11,631 nucleotides of DNA from Candidatus Absconditabacterales bacterium (lineage in GTDB: Bacteria > Patescibacteriota > Gracilibacteria > Absconditabacterales > Absconditicoccaceae). The notes under the pieces are model-generated. The model was not told the origin of the DNA and did not search any database. It saw nothing but the letters and a program-made list of their open reading frames with translations. Location of the stretch: NCBI GenBank assembly GCA_937965925.1, contig CALCME010000093.1, positions 1-11,631 on the forward strand, written 5' to 3'. Position 1 is the first letter of the stretch, and the number at the start of each line of letters is the position of its first letter. A program made the position numbers and the translations under genes. Positions 1 through 6,538 of the stretch are shown piece after piece.

Positions 1-203
1 TTCCAGAGAAGGCATTTAAAACATATGAAAAAGTTGCTGATGCCGCTGGAGATGCTGTTGCTGCACTTAATTCAAATGCTCCAACTAAAGATGCTTCATG
101 AGAAGTCTCTTCTCCTCAAGATGTAACAAATAAATCGGACCCCTCAATCCCCGCGTGAATGAGTGGAGTGACTGGTGTCGGAGGAACTGTTACTATGTCA
201 TAA
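1..203 (+). CDS. C-terminal end of an unrecognised protein (partial)
   Basis: I do not recognise this protein. The frame that starts with the complete codon at base 3 stays open to a TAA at 201-203 when TGA is read as Gly, giving about 66 residues of a C-terminus. It begins PEKAFKTYEKVADAAGDAV and continues as an Ala-rich, probably helical stretch, then a Ser/Pro/Gly/Thr-rich tail ending TGVGGTVTMS. That tail looks flexible and disordered. The gene's beginning is outside the window. It converges on prmC, and only 8 bases separate the two stop codons, with no terminator hairpin visible between them. The amino-acid pattern is protein-like, but no domain can be named from this piece. Confidence 0.6.
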
Positions 204-211
204 GCTCTTAC

Positions 212-1258
212 CTACGAAAGAACAGCCCTCACAATCCTAATGTTAAAATGAAAGGTTTTTACCTCATCAAACTCCATCATTGGATATTCTTTGCGTAGTA
301 TCTCTACCTGTCGAGTCATCATCTCTAAGAACATAGTTAGTCAGTTGTCATTAGTCATTGGTGATTGGTCATAAATCATTTGTGATACTGTTTCTCAGTT
401 CTCATATCTCGATTCTCGTATCTCAAGAAGCTGATCAAACATGATACGATATAGATCTAATCCATCATCTCATCAGACAAACGCCATACGCGGTTCTCGT
501 TTCTTCACCGTTTCATCGGTGTTCTCATCAAAAAGCCCATCTGGTATATAAGGGAGATTCGCAACGAGAATGGTTTTTTGTTCCGACAGGAGGATGTTTT
601 TGATTTCTGGATGATCGAGAAGATTGCAGGTGAGGAAGGAGATGTTTGCTTTCTCTTCTGGATCCTGGATTCTGGATTCTAGATTCTTTCTCGCAACGAC
701 TAATGCTTCTTCACTTAGATCAGTAAGAATTGCATGTGAGATATGTGCTCAGCAATGATACAGGGTAGAGAGTCACAAGACTCCGCATCAAGTTCAGATG
801 TCCAAGAGAGAGTAGTGTTTCGAAGCGTGTGGTGTTTCTCACGAGATTGCCACGTTGCTTTGGGACGAGGCAGTGCCGTCGTCCCTACGCTTCTCGCAAT
901 GACGATCGATATTTTCATTTCTTGTATCTGAAGTCTTGTTTCTTGTTTCTCCTTCTATCTCTTCTCTGACGGCTTCGATCATATACTCTGTTTCTGGTCT
1001 TGGGATAAGGGTGTCTCTATTTACATGAAATTTAAGTCAGGCAAATTCTACATATCATTTGATATATTCGAGTGGTTGTTTTTCTAGGGTATATGCACGA
1101 TATGCCTGTGAAATTCGATCGAGATCCTCAGGTGATATGTCTTGATCTCCATGCGTGAAGAGCTTCTCTTTTGTAATCTTGAGTTGATGGCAGATGAGTT
1201 TTTCGAGAATCGTTTTCTTTGGATAGTCGTATGATCAGATGAGTTCGAGAATAGTCAT
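212..1258 (-). CDS. prmC: Peptide chain release factor N5-glutamine methyltransferase (PrmC/HemK)
   Basis: PrmC uses S-adenosylmethionine to methylate the glutamine of the GGQ motif in release factors. This 348-residue protein has the family order: an N-terminal helical domain (about 1-75), then the substrate-approach segment with RDTLIPRPETE near residue 90, the SAM-binding loop LLDIGTGCG at about 151-159, and the catalytic NLPYIPD starting at Asn234. The usual tetrapeptide is NPPY. EPRMAF and GGDDGLDLYR follow, as in the family. Two glycines of the SAM loop are TGA-coded. The protein is longer than the usual 280 or so residues because low-complexity stretches sit in loops: residues about 102-140 (before the SAM loop), 190-201 and 279-307. 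Each coincides with DNA repeats listed separately. The ATG at 1258 gives a family-like N-terminus; no Shine-Dalgarno sequence precedes it. Identity is firm from the motifs; activity with the insertions is inferred. Confidence 0.93.
340..388. repeat. Degenerate heptanucleotide array A (7 units) inside prmC
   Basis: Seven consecutive 7-base units: GTCAGTT, GTCATTA, GTCATTG, GTGATTG, GTCATAA, ATCATTT, GTGATAC. The phase is kept without gaps although the units vary. The array encodes about residues 291-307 of PrmC, in the loop before the last strand-helix part of the domain. It lies 2 bases from array B. Its consensus (GTCATTN) differs from the TCT-containing consensus of the other arrays. Confidence 0.6.
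391..425. repeat. Degenerate heptanucleotide array B (5 units) inside prmC
   Basis: Five consecutive 7-base units: TTTCTCA, GTTCTCA, TATCTCG, ATTCTCG, TATCTCA. Each contains TCTC at the same phase. It encodes about residues 279-290 of PrmC on the minus strand (EIRESRYENGE region), between the conserved GLDLYR segment and the final part of the domain, where the family normally has a short loop. Confidence 0.7.
658..692. repeat. Degenerate heptanucleotide array C (5 units) inside prmC
   Basis: Five 7-base units: CTGGATC, CTGGATT, CTGGATT, CTAGATT, CTTTCTC. Rotated, they give the GATTCTN pattern shared with arrays B and E. It encodes about residues 190-201 of PrmC (KNLESRIQDPEE region), just after the second conserved SAM-fold helix. 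The sequence TCTAGATTCT is shared with array E in the M24 peptidase gene. Confidence 0.7.
841..904. repeat. Palindromic interspersed element lying in frame inside prmC
   Basis: A GC-richer block stands out in the AT-rich gene. Its ends are inverted: GAGATTGC at 843-850 and GCAATGACG at 896-904, the ATTGC...GCAAT arrangement of widespread bacterial palindromic repeats. Its centre is a perfect 7-bp hairpin, GGGACGA (862-868) with TCGTCCC (879-885), and a smaller GGC/GCC stem inside the loop. On the minus strand it is translated as about PrmC residues 119-140 without breaking the frame. This lies in the linker just before the SAM-binding loop, which is short in ordinary PrmC proteins. A diverged relative sharing TGCGTAGGGAC or part of it is at 4406-4433. 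Confidence 0.72.
921..955. repeat. Degenerate heptanucleotide array D (5 units) inside prmC
   Basis: Five 7-base units: CTTGTAT, CTGAAGT, CTTGTTT, CTTGTTT, CTCCTTC. It encodes about PrmC residues 102-113 (GETRNKTSDTRN region) and lies 16 bases from the palindromic element at 841-904. Together the two account for most of the extra linker before the SAM-binding loop. Confidence 0.6.
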
Positions 1259-1280
1259 AAGTATAGATTATTATAAAATA

Positions 1281-1316
1281 AAGTAAATTGATATAGGATT
1301 TAGGAACAATTTACTT
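1281..1316 (-). terminator. Probable terminator of the small gene at 1323-1673
   Basis: A perfect 10-bp inverted repeat, AAGTAAATTG (1281-1290) and CAATTTACTT (1307-1316), with a 16-base loop. Read on the minus strand it begins 7 bases after the TAG of the small gene and is followed by TTATTTTATAATAA, a T-rich tail. The stem is AT-rich, so it would be weak. It also lies just upstream of the prmC start, and read-through into prmC is possible. Confidence 0.5.
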
Positions 1317-1322
1317 CGTAGT

Positions 1323-1673
1323 CTATCTCCCTATATATCAATCCTTAAGTATATTTTCAACAAAACGTAAGATTGATACAAACTTCCTACATTCACATGC
1401 GATATGCAATATATTATATATAGTTCTTTCCTTTTGTATAGCTTCTATTGGTAGGTTGAATGTTTCTTTTCTTCATTTTTTTCCTTGACGAAAAAAACGA
1501 AGCAAAAAAAGTCAAGTTCCAACAGTCTTCAGTATATATTCTCTATCATGTTGAGAATTGGGAAGTTCATTCGTTCCCAGAGGGTCCCACTCATTCAGAT
1601 TAGGTAGATTTTTTCTCTTGTACTGAGTATAATGTTTCAGAAAATGTTGGAACGGATCTATGTTTATATCCAC
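1323..1673 (-). CDS. Small protein of unknown function (116 aa)
   Basis: I do not recognise this gene. With TGA as Gly, a minus-strand frame runs from a GTG at 1673 to a TAG at 1323-1325. The product starts MDINIDPFQHFLKHYTQYKR and contains LNEWDPLGTNELP, then a Leu/Phe- and Lys/Arg-rich middle (GLFLLRFFRQGKKGRKE), then a helical C-terminus ending ENILKDGYIGR. Three glycines are TGA-coded. No signal peptide or complete membrane span is evident. There is no ATG in frame. TATAGT (1689-1684) and TATACT (1684-1679) lie 5-10 bases before the GTG on this strand, compatible with a very short leader. The gene is divergent from the M24 peptidase, 40 bases away. The protein-like composition supports a real gene, but the start is uncertain and no family can be named. 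Confidence 0.5.
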
Positions 1674-1713
1674 ATAGTAGTATACTATACATATTCATCT
1701 TATAAACTACACT

Positions 1714-2826
1714 ATGAACGAAAAAAGACTCTATATGACAAATGAATGATCCGAAGATACTGTTTTTCAACGACTGTGTGGTTTTCAGCCATCACTTGGT
1801 TGGTTGCTCGTTGATACGAGTAAGAAGCTCGGAACGATCTTTCTGGATGGAAGATATGCCCAGAGTAAGATTACGCCGAGAGAGTGACGAACGATTAGGA
1901 ACGTACCTGTTTCTGGGAAGATCGAGAGTCGACTCCCAAGCTATCTCCCAGAGAAAAGTGTCCTTCTCTTGCAAGAATCACTTCCATATGGAATCTACAA
2001 AGATCTCTCTCGTCGACTGCCGGCGCATCTCTCCCGTATATGATTTGACACCAAAGATCGAGCAAACAAACAAAGAGTTCTAAAATCTGTTGATGATATC
2101 ACAGCTATCCAGCATGCCTGTTCGCTTGCTCATCAGATTCGAGATCGACTAGAACCTCAGATAGCCTCATGATCAGTGATCTGAAAGACAGAACTCCAAC
2201 TCAGATGAGAGATTATACACTATGCGTTTACTCTTTGATGTGAGGCAGAAGCATTTGATACGATCGTAGCAACCTGATCACATAGTGCACTTCCACATCA
2301 CCATGCAACCACAACACCCATATGAACATGACCATTACTGATTGATATGTGATGGAAAGTTAGTGGATGGTGCAGTGATCATACAAGATCATTTTATATA
2401 AGAGAATCTAGAGACCAGAATCTAGATTCTAGAAATGACTCTGTCTGACAACCTGAAGGGACGCAATTTTTTGCATCTTCTTGATCAGAACTGTTTCAAG
2501 ATCGACAACACATCCATGCCATCGTCAAACAGGCTCATGATGAAGCAATTGCACTGATTCGTCCATGAATCCAAGCAAAGAGCATTGCTCAAAAAGCGAG
2601 ATCGGTAATAGAAGAAGCATGATATGGTGATTTTTATCCACATTCATTGTGACATGGAGTCGGAGTTGATGTGCATGAAGCTCCGTATCTGTCAGTAAGA
2701 TCTGATCATAGGTTACAACCAGGAATGATCGTTACGATAGAACCAGGTATCTATCTTCCGGGGCAGTTTTGAATCAGACATGAGAATATGCTTGTCTGTA
2801 CTGATGAGTGAGTAAGAATCTTGTAA
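1714..2826 (+). CDS. M24 family metallopeptidase, aminopeptidase P-like (Xaa-Pro aminopeptidase)
   Basis: This 370-residue cytoplasmic metallopeptidase would remove an N-terminal residue from peptides with proline in the second position. An N-terminal creatinase-like domain (about 1-135) precedes the pita-bread domain. All five metal ligands are visible: Asp211 (LLIDMG), Asp222 (CSDHTRSF), His314 (SLGHGVGVDVHEAPY), Glu343 (TIEPGIYLP) and Glu357 (IRHENM). The His and Glu segments match aminopeptidase P and prolidase rather than methionine aminopeptidase. Which of those two it is cannot be settled here. Glycines next to the ligands in DMG and LGHG are TGA-coded. An insertion at about 228-252 after SFYI is rich in Arg, Asp, Ser and Gln; part of it is encoded by heptanucleotide array E. 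The ATG at 1714 has no Shine-Dalgarno sequence; TATAAA lies 7 bases upstream of it. Confidence 0.9.
2403..2437. repeat. Degenerate heptanucleotide array E (5 units) inside the M24 peptidase gene
   Basis: Five 7-base units: AGAATCT, AGAGACC, AGAATCT, AGATTCT, AGAAATG. The third and fourth units form the palindrome AGAATCTAGATTCT. It encodes about residues 230-242 (RESRDQNLDSRN region), placed directly after the second metal-ligand motif, where M24 enzymes normally continue straight into a helix. Confidence 0.7.
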
Positions 2827-2851
2827 AAAGGAAAGAAGACTCTTTCGTTCA

Positions 2852-2880
2852 TTGATTTCAGGTCGTGAGTTCACTATACT
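2852..2880 (+). promoter_or_regulatory. Probable promoter of gltX
   Basis: TTGATT (2852-2857), a 17-base spacer and TATACT (2875-2880) form a good sigma-70-type promoter in the gap after the M24 peptidase. Transcription would begin near 2887. That is only about 5 bases before the in-frame ATG at 2892 and about 26 before the ATG at 2913. Confidence 0.55.
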
Positions 2881-2912
2881 TCTTGGTATTTATGATCTTA
2901 CTATCGAATCTG

Positions 2913-4400
2913 ATGATTACACGTTTTGCTCCATCTCCAACCTGAAAACTGCATATCTGATCCGTGAGGACAGCGTTGTTTTGTTATTTAATGTCAAATA
3001 AAGCGAAAGCAGAGTGATGAAAGTATATTCTTCGTATAGAGGATACGGATACAGCTCGTTCGACAAAACTTTTTGAACAGAATCTCCTAGATGGATTTGA
3101 ATGGTTATGACTTGATCGAGATGCATGACCAGGAAAAGATGGAGGGGAGTGACCATACTATCAGATGGAGCGTCTAGAGGTCTATAATGCATATGTACAA
3201 AAACTCTTAGAAGACGGGCAGGCATACTATGCACGAGAGACGACTGAAGAACTAGATGCAATGAGAGAAGAAATGCAGAAAATTAAGAAACCATTTCGTT
3301 ATCGTCAGCGTGACTATACTGAAGAACAGCTTCAGTCTTTCAAAGATGAGTGACGTCTTCCTGTGGTGAGATTGAAACTAGACCCAACTCGTGAAATCGT
3401 GTTTGATGATCTGGTAAAAGGGGAAACTCGTTTCAAACTAGAGCAATTTGGAGATCTTGTTATTGTAAAATGAGATGGAGTACCAACCTATCATCTGGCA
3501 GTAGTAGTCGACGATATTGAGATGAATATTTCACATGTGGTCAGAGGAGAAGACCATCTCACGAATACTGCAAAACACATAGCATTATACGAAGCATTTG
3601 GTCATGATGAGCTTCCACGCTTTGGTCATTTGCCGTTGATTATGAATCCAAATGGAAAGAAACTCTCCAAGAGGGATGATCCTAAAGAAGTATGACTGGT
3701 ACTGATAGATCAGTTTCGTGACGCATGATTTCTTCCAGAAGCAATTATAAATTTTTCGGCGATGATTGGTCGAAATCCATGAACTGAACAGGAAGTGTTC
3801 TCTCTTCAAGAACTGATTCATGAGTTTGATATCACTCGTGTGCAAAAGGCGAATGCAAAATATGACTTTAAACGTGCTCTCTGGTTTAATAGTGAGTATA
3901 TCAAGAACATGGACGATGCACATTTTGTCGCTCAGGTGAAAGACTTTTTGTTTTTGTATGGAGATGAATCATGGAAGGAAATAGTGGAGCACAGTGAAGA
4001 TGCTCACTGGATGAAGCTTGCTCCGTATATCAAAGTAAGAATCCAAACACTAAGACAGTTTGAAGAACACTGTCAGTATTTCTTTACTCGTCCTGAGTCA
4101 GTAGATGCAACTATTGTGAATAGAGAAAAAATGAAAGTAACTCCAGAACTTGTTTCTGGGTTCCTTCCAGATCTTATTCATCTTCTAGAGCATATGACGC
4201 AAGAGCAATGGACCGAAGAAACGATCAAAGAAGAGCTCATCTCGTTCATCAAGGCAAAAGAACTGAAAAATGGTCAAGTGCTTCGACCGGTAAGAGCAAT
4301 TCTTACATGAGTAGAAGCAAGTCCAGGTGCTTTTGAGATGTTGTATGTCTTAGGTAAACAAGAGAGTATGGTAAGGCTGAAAGAGTATATAGAAGCATAA
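2913..4400 (+). CDS. gltX: Glutamyl-tRNA synthetase (class I)
   Basis: Glutamyl-tRNA synthetase activates glutamate with ATP and loads it on tRNA-Glu. This 495-residue protein is of normal length. It opens MITRFAPSPTG, followed by the HIGH-type motif HIGS at 14-17, whose Gly16 is TGA-coded, and ILRIEDTD. Further on are VVRGEDHLTNTAKH, typical of the catalytic core, and the ATP-binding KLSKR at 250-254. The C-terminal part (about 320-495) is helical, as in the anticodon-binding domain, and contains KNGQVLRPVRAILTG and SPGAFEML, as in the family. The start at 2913 fits family N-termini; the in-frame ATG at 2892 would add seven residues and lies closer to the predicted transcription start. Neither has a Shine-Dalgarno sequence. 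The stop is TAA at 4398-4400. Whether it also charges tRNA-Gln cannot be told here. Confidence 0.95.
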
Positions 4401-4405
4401 AATAA

Positions 4406-4433
4406 TGCGTAGGGACAATGGCTTGCTCTGTCC
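4406..4433. repeat. Diverged copy of the palindromic element, just after gltX
   Basis: TGCGTAGGGAC at 4406-4416 begins a hairpin with GGACA (4413-4417) pairing with TGTCC (4429-4433). GCGTAGGGAC is identical to the complement of 881-890 in the element inside prmC. The two centres follow the same plan: GGGAC, a GGC-containing loop, then GTCC. The outer ATTGC/GCAAT arms are not clearly kept. It starts 5 bases after the gltX stop and could also fold at the 3' end of that mRNA. Confidence 0.5.
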
Positions 4434-4441
4434 TTCTTTGA

Positions 4442-4459
4442 TTTTGCAATTTTTGCAAT
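4442..4459. repeat. Tandem 9-base duplication
   Basis: TTTTGCAAT occurs twice in direct succession (4442-4450 and 4451-4459), just upstream of the predicted promoter at 4470. It may be a remnant of the neighbouring palindromic element, whose relative has GCAAT at its end. No function is evident. Confidence 0.5.
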
Positions 4460-4469
4460 ATAACGAGTG

Positions 4470-4498
4470 TTGATGTATGAAACAACATAGCGTATATT
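4470..4498 (+). promoter_or_regulatory. Probable promoter upstream of the AAA_14-type ATPase gene
   Basis: TTGATG (4470-4475), a 17-base spacer and TATATT (4493-4498). Transcription would start near 4505, leaving a leader of about 140 bases that contains the hairpin at 4557-4583. Confidence 0.42.
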
Positions 4499-4556
4499 AT
4501 ATCCCAAACACGAGTAAAAATTAGATATGTCAAGTTTTAATGCTGTTTTCTTATGT

Positions 4557-4583
4557 AAAAACTGGATTTATGATCCAGTTTTT
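4557..4583 (+). terminator. Rho-independent terminator or leader attenuator
   Basis: A perfect 11-bp stem, AAAAACTGGAT (4557-4567) and ATCCAGTTTTT (4573-4583), with a 5-base loop and a T run at the end. It may end gltX transcripts. If the promoter at 4470 is real it lies inside the leader of the ATPase gene and could attenuate it. The flanking A and T runs make it usable in both directions. Confidence 0.65.
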
Positions 4584-4647
4584 CGTATAAATGATGGTGT
4601 TAGAAGAGGATTGCATCGAAACTAATTTTTAGTTTTTGCTCTATGGT

Positions 4648-5787
4648 ATGTATCAAAGAGTATATCAGGATCTTGGAAAAACACTTCAACCTTGAAGAGT
4701 ATTGGTGATCTATGGTCCAAGAAGAGTTTGAAAAACAACGCTTGTTCAGTCTCGATTAGAACGTAATAATCTTGCTTCTTCTCGAAGAAAGGGAACTTGA
4801 GATGATCTTAGTGTTCATCAAGTGTTTCATAAGCAGACGTTACGTGATCTAGAGTGATATATACAAGGATATTCTTGACTTTTCTTGGATGAAGCTCAGT
4901 CAATTCCAAAACTGTGAGTTGGACTAAAGTTACTTATTGATAAGTATCCAAATTTTCCAATCATTGTAACCTGATCGTCTTCGTTTGATCTTTCACAACA
5001 AATTTCAGAGTCCTTAACGTGAAGAAAGACTATTTTGCAGTTATATCCGTTATCTGTCTATGAACTTCATACCTTGAATGATCTCTCTCGATATGATATA
5101 CAAGAACAGCGATGAGAGTATCTGATCACATGAATGTATCCTCAGATTGTCTCAACACAAGAGAGTCAAAAAAAGAAAGAATACCTTTCAGAGCTAACAA
5201 ATAGTTATCTATTCAAAGATATTTTACAAATTGATCACATTAGATGATCAGAGAGATTGATAAAGCTTGTTCAGTTACTTGCTTTACAGATAGGACAAGA
5301 GGTTTCCTTTCAAGAATTATGAAATCAAGTCTGACTCAATTTAAAAACAGTTGAGAAATATATAGATATCCTCCAAAAATGATTTGTGATCTATAAGCTC
5401 CCCTGATTTCATGGGAATCTTCGTAATAGTATTAGAAAGAAATCGAAATATTATTTTTGGGATGTTTGAGTAAGGAACTCTCTTATTAAGCAACTCCAAC
5501 CTCTAGATCTCAGGCAAGATATCTGACATCTTCGAGAGAATTTTGTGATTATGGAGAGAGTGAAATTTCTAGCATATAGTTGAAATTTAGTGAATCAATA
5601 TTTTTGGAGAAACTATCAATGACAAGAGATTGATCTGATAGAAGAGGCAGATGGGCATATTGTTCCATATGAGATCAAACGATCAGAAACAAAAAAGGGT
5701 AAGATTCCTTCTCAGTGGAAGAAAGGGTATCCCGAAAGTATTCTCACGATAGTGAGACCGAGTAGTATACAAGAGATTATTTCTTAA
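4648..5787 (+). CDS. ATP-binding protein of the AAA_14 / DUF4143 type
   Basis: This 379-residue protein has the layout of the common prokaryotic AAA_14-DUF4143 ATPases. Walker A is GPRRVGKTT at 23-31, with the invariant Gly28 TGA-coded. Walker B is LFLDEAQ at 78-84, with Asp81 and Glu82. A sensor-like IIVTGSSS follows, then LTGRKTILQLYPLSVYE, typical of the family. After the ATPase domain there is a winged-helix-like stretch (FQELGNQVGLNLKTVEKYID). The C-terminal domain has YFWDVGVRN, FVIMERVK and a nuclease-fold-like ending (YFWRNYQGQEIDLIEE, then YEIKRS). The D...E-K spacing resembles PD-(D/E)XK folds, although activity is often not shown in this family. Its biological role is unknown. Of two nearby ATGs, 4648 is the one in frame; 4643 is not. 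No Shine-Dalgarno sequence is seen. The gene stands alone, between a hairpin upstream and a terminator downstream. Confidence 0.85.
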
Positions 5788-5795
5788 GACGTTTT

Positions 5796-5824
5796 TTGAC
5801 AAATGAACACCCTCTACCTATACT
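5796..5824 (+). promoter_or_regulatory. Near-consensus promoter of the pilin-like cluster
   Basis: A perfect TTGACA (5796-5801), a 17-base spacer and TATACT (5819-5824). Transcription would start near 5831, about 34 bases before the ATG at 5865. The -10 box overlaps the loop of the terminator hairpin of the preceding gene. Confidence 0.65.
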
Positions 5825-5840
5825 TAGGAGAGGGTGTTTT
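5806..5840 (+). terminator. Rho-independent terminator after the ATPase gene
   Basis: The stem AACACCCTCT (5806-5815) pairs with AGAGGGTGTT (5829-5838). It is extended by CCTA (5817-5820) with TAGG (5825-5828) past one bulged A, around a TACT loop, and is followed by Ts. It starts 18 bases after the ATPase stop. Confidence 0.8.
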
Positions 5841-5864
5841 TATCGATGTAAGAAACATGAATAT

Positions 5865-6377
5865 ATGCGAGTAAAAAGAATGATTTGATGTTGTTTCTTC
5901 TTTCTGTGAATTTTCGCAGGGAACTCTCTCGTGTTTTCATGATGAACAAACTTAGAATTTTATTGAAATGATGGAACCATTCTCACTGATAACAAAGATG
6001 ATGTACTCAACGAAGAAGTTTCAGGAGGGAGTTGATTTAGTGCATGAATCGATCTGGTAGTATGAGAAGGAAAAATAGAGGGAATTTATGATGGAGAGAT
6101 CGAAAGTGTAGAAGACGCATGGACATTAGCAACAGATCTTATGAAATGAACAATCAATTATGCCTTATGACTAATTGGTCTCGTTGCCCTTGTATACCTT
6201 CTGTACCATTGATTTCTGACACTGACAGCATGAAGTGACGACGAACAAGCATCGAAATGATGGAAAGGAATCAAGTATGCATTCATCGCGATAGTTTGAA
6301 TTGGTCTTGCTTGGTTTTTCTTGAGTCTTGTCTTCCGATTAATCTTTACCGTAACAGACGCTGCTGGAGGAGGATAG
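5865..6377 (+). CDS. Small membrane protein, T4SS pilin-like (first of two)
   Basis: This 170-residue protein has a basic then hydrophobic signal peptide (MRVKRMIGCCFFFLGIFAG, about 1-22). An acidic, Gly-rich extracytoplasmic segment follows (about 25-90). Two hydrophobic helices lie at about 98-120 (YALGLIGLVALVYLLYHGF) and 138-160 (YAFIAIVGIGLAWFFLSLVF), joined by a short charged loop (GSDDEQASKGWKG). The C-terminus is TDAAGGG. This matches the VirB2/TrbC-like pilins common in Patescibacteria (signal peptide, two membrane spans, short loop). It is the first gene after the promoter at 5796. A paralogue-like gene and a TraC-like gene follow. The start at 5865 is preferred because it opens the signal peptide; the ATG at 5856 runs into TAA. 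A pilin role is an inference from architecture and neighbours. Confidence 0.72.
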
Positions 6378-6378
6378 T

Positions 6379-6509
6379 GAGAAAAGAGAGCAGAGAGAAA
6401 AGAAAAGAGAGAAAAGAGAAAAGAGAAAAGAGAAAAGATAAAAGAAAAAAGAGAGATAAAAGATAAAAGAGAAAAGAGAGAGAAAAAAATAAAAGAGAGA
6501 AAGAAAAGG
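6379..6509. repeat. Homopurine tract with GAGAAAA heptanucleotide array F
   Basis: About 130 bases are almost entirely A and G on the plus strand, interrupted by one C and a few Ts. The core has the 7-base unit GAGAAAA four times in succession (6409-6436), then GATAAAA (6437-6443) and GAAAAAA (6444-6450). GATAAAA (6462-6468) and GAGAAAA (6469-6475) follow. It begins right after the TAG of the first pilin-like gene and ends 7 bases before ATG 6517. Complemented, the unit reads TTTTCTC and fits the TCT-containing pattern of arrays B, C and E. The tract is open in one forward frame only, the frame of the upstream gene after its TAG. Confidence 0.85.
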
Positions 6510-6538
6510 TATTTATATGTTTATCTGTTGCGCTACCC

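Noticed and set aside
340..425. CRISPR-like array
   Set aside because: The units are 7 bases, contiguous and degenerate, with no spacers, and lie inside a coding region.
743..931. Short plus-strand open frame opposite prmC
   Set aside because: It lies antisense to the well-supported prmC reading, over the repeat-derived linker, and shows no protein-like features of its own.
1482..1516. CTTGAC...GTCAAG inverted repeat with A-rich interior
   Set aside because: It lies inside the small gene at 1323-1673 and the short stem in A-rich sequence is compatible with chance.
1742..2083. 113-residue plus-strand open frame
   Set aside because: It is another frame of the M24 peptidase gene, whose table-25 translation has all metal ligands.
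6257..6466. Lys/Arg/Glu-rich protein running into the purine tract
   Set aside because: It reads the end of the first pilin-like gene in the wrong frame and then the GAGAAAA repeat; the charged sequence simply reflects the repeat.
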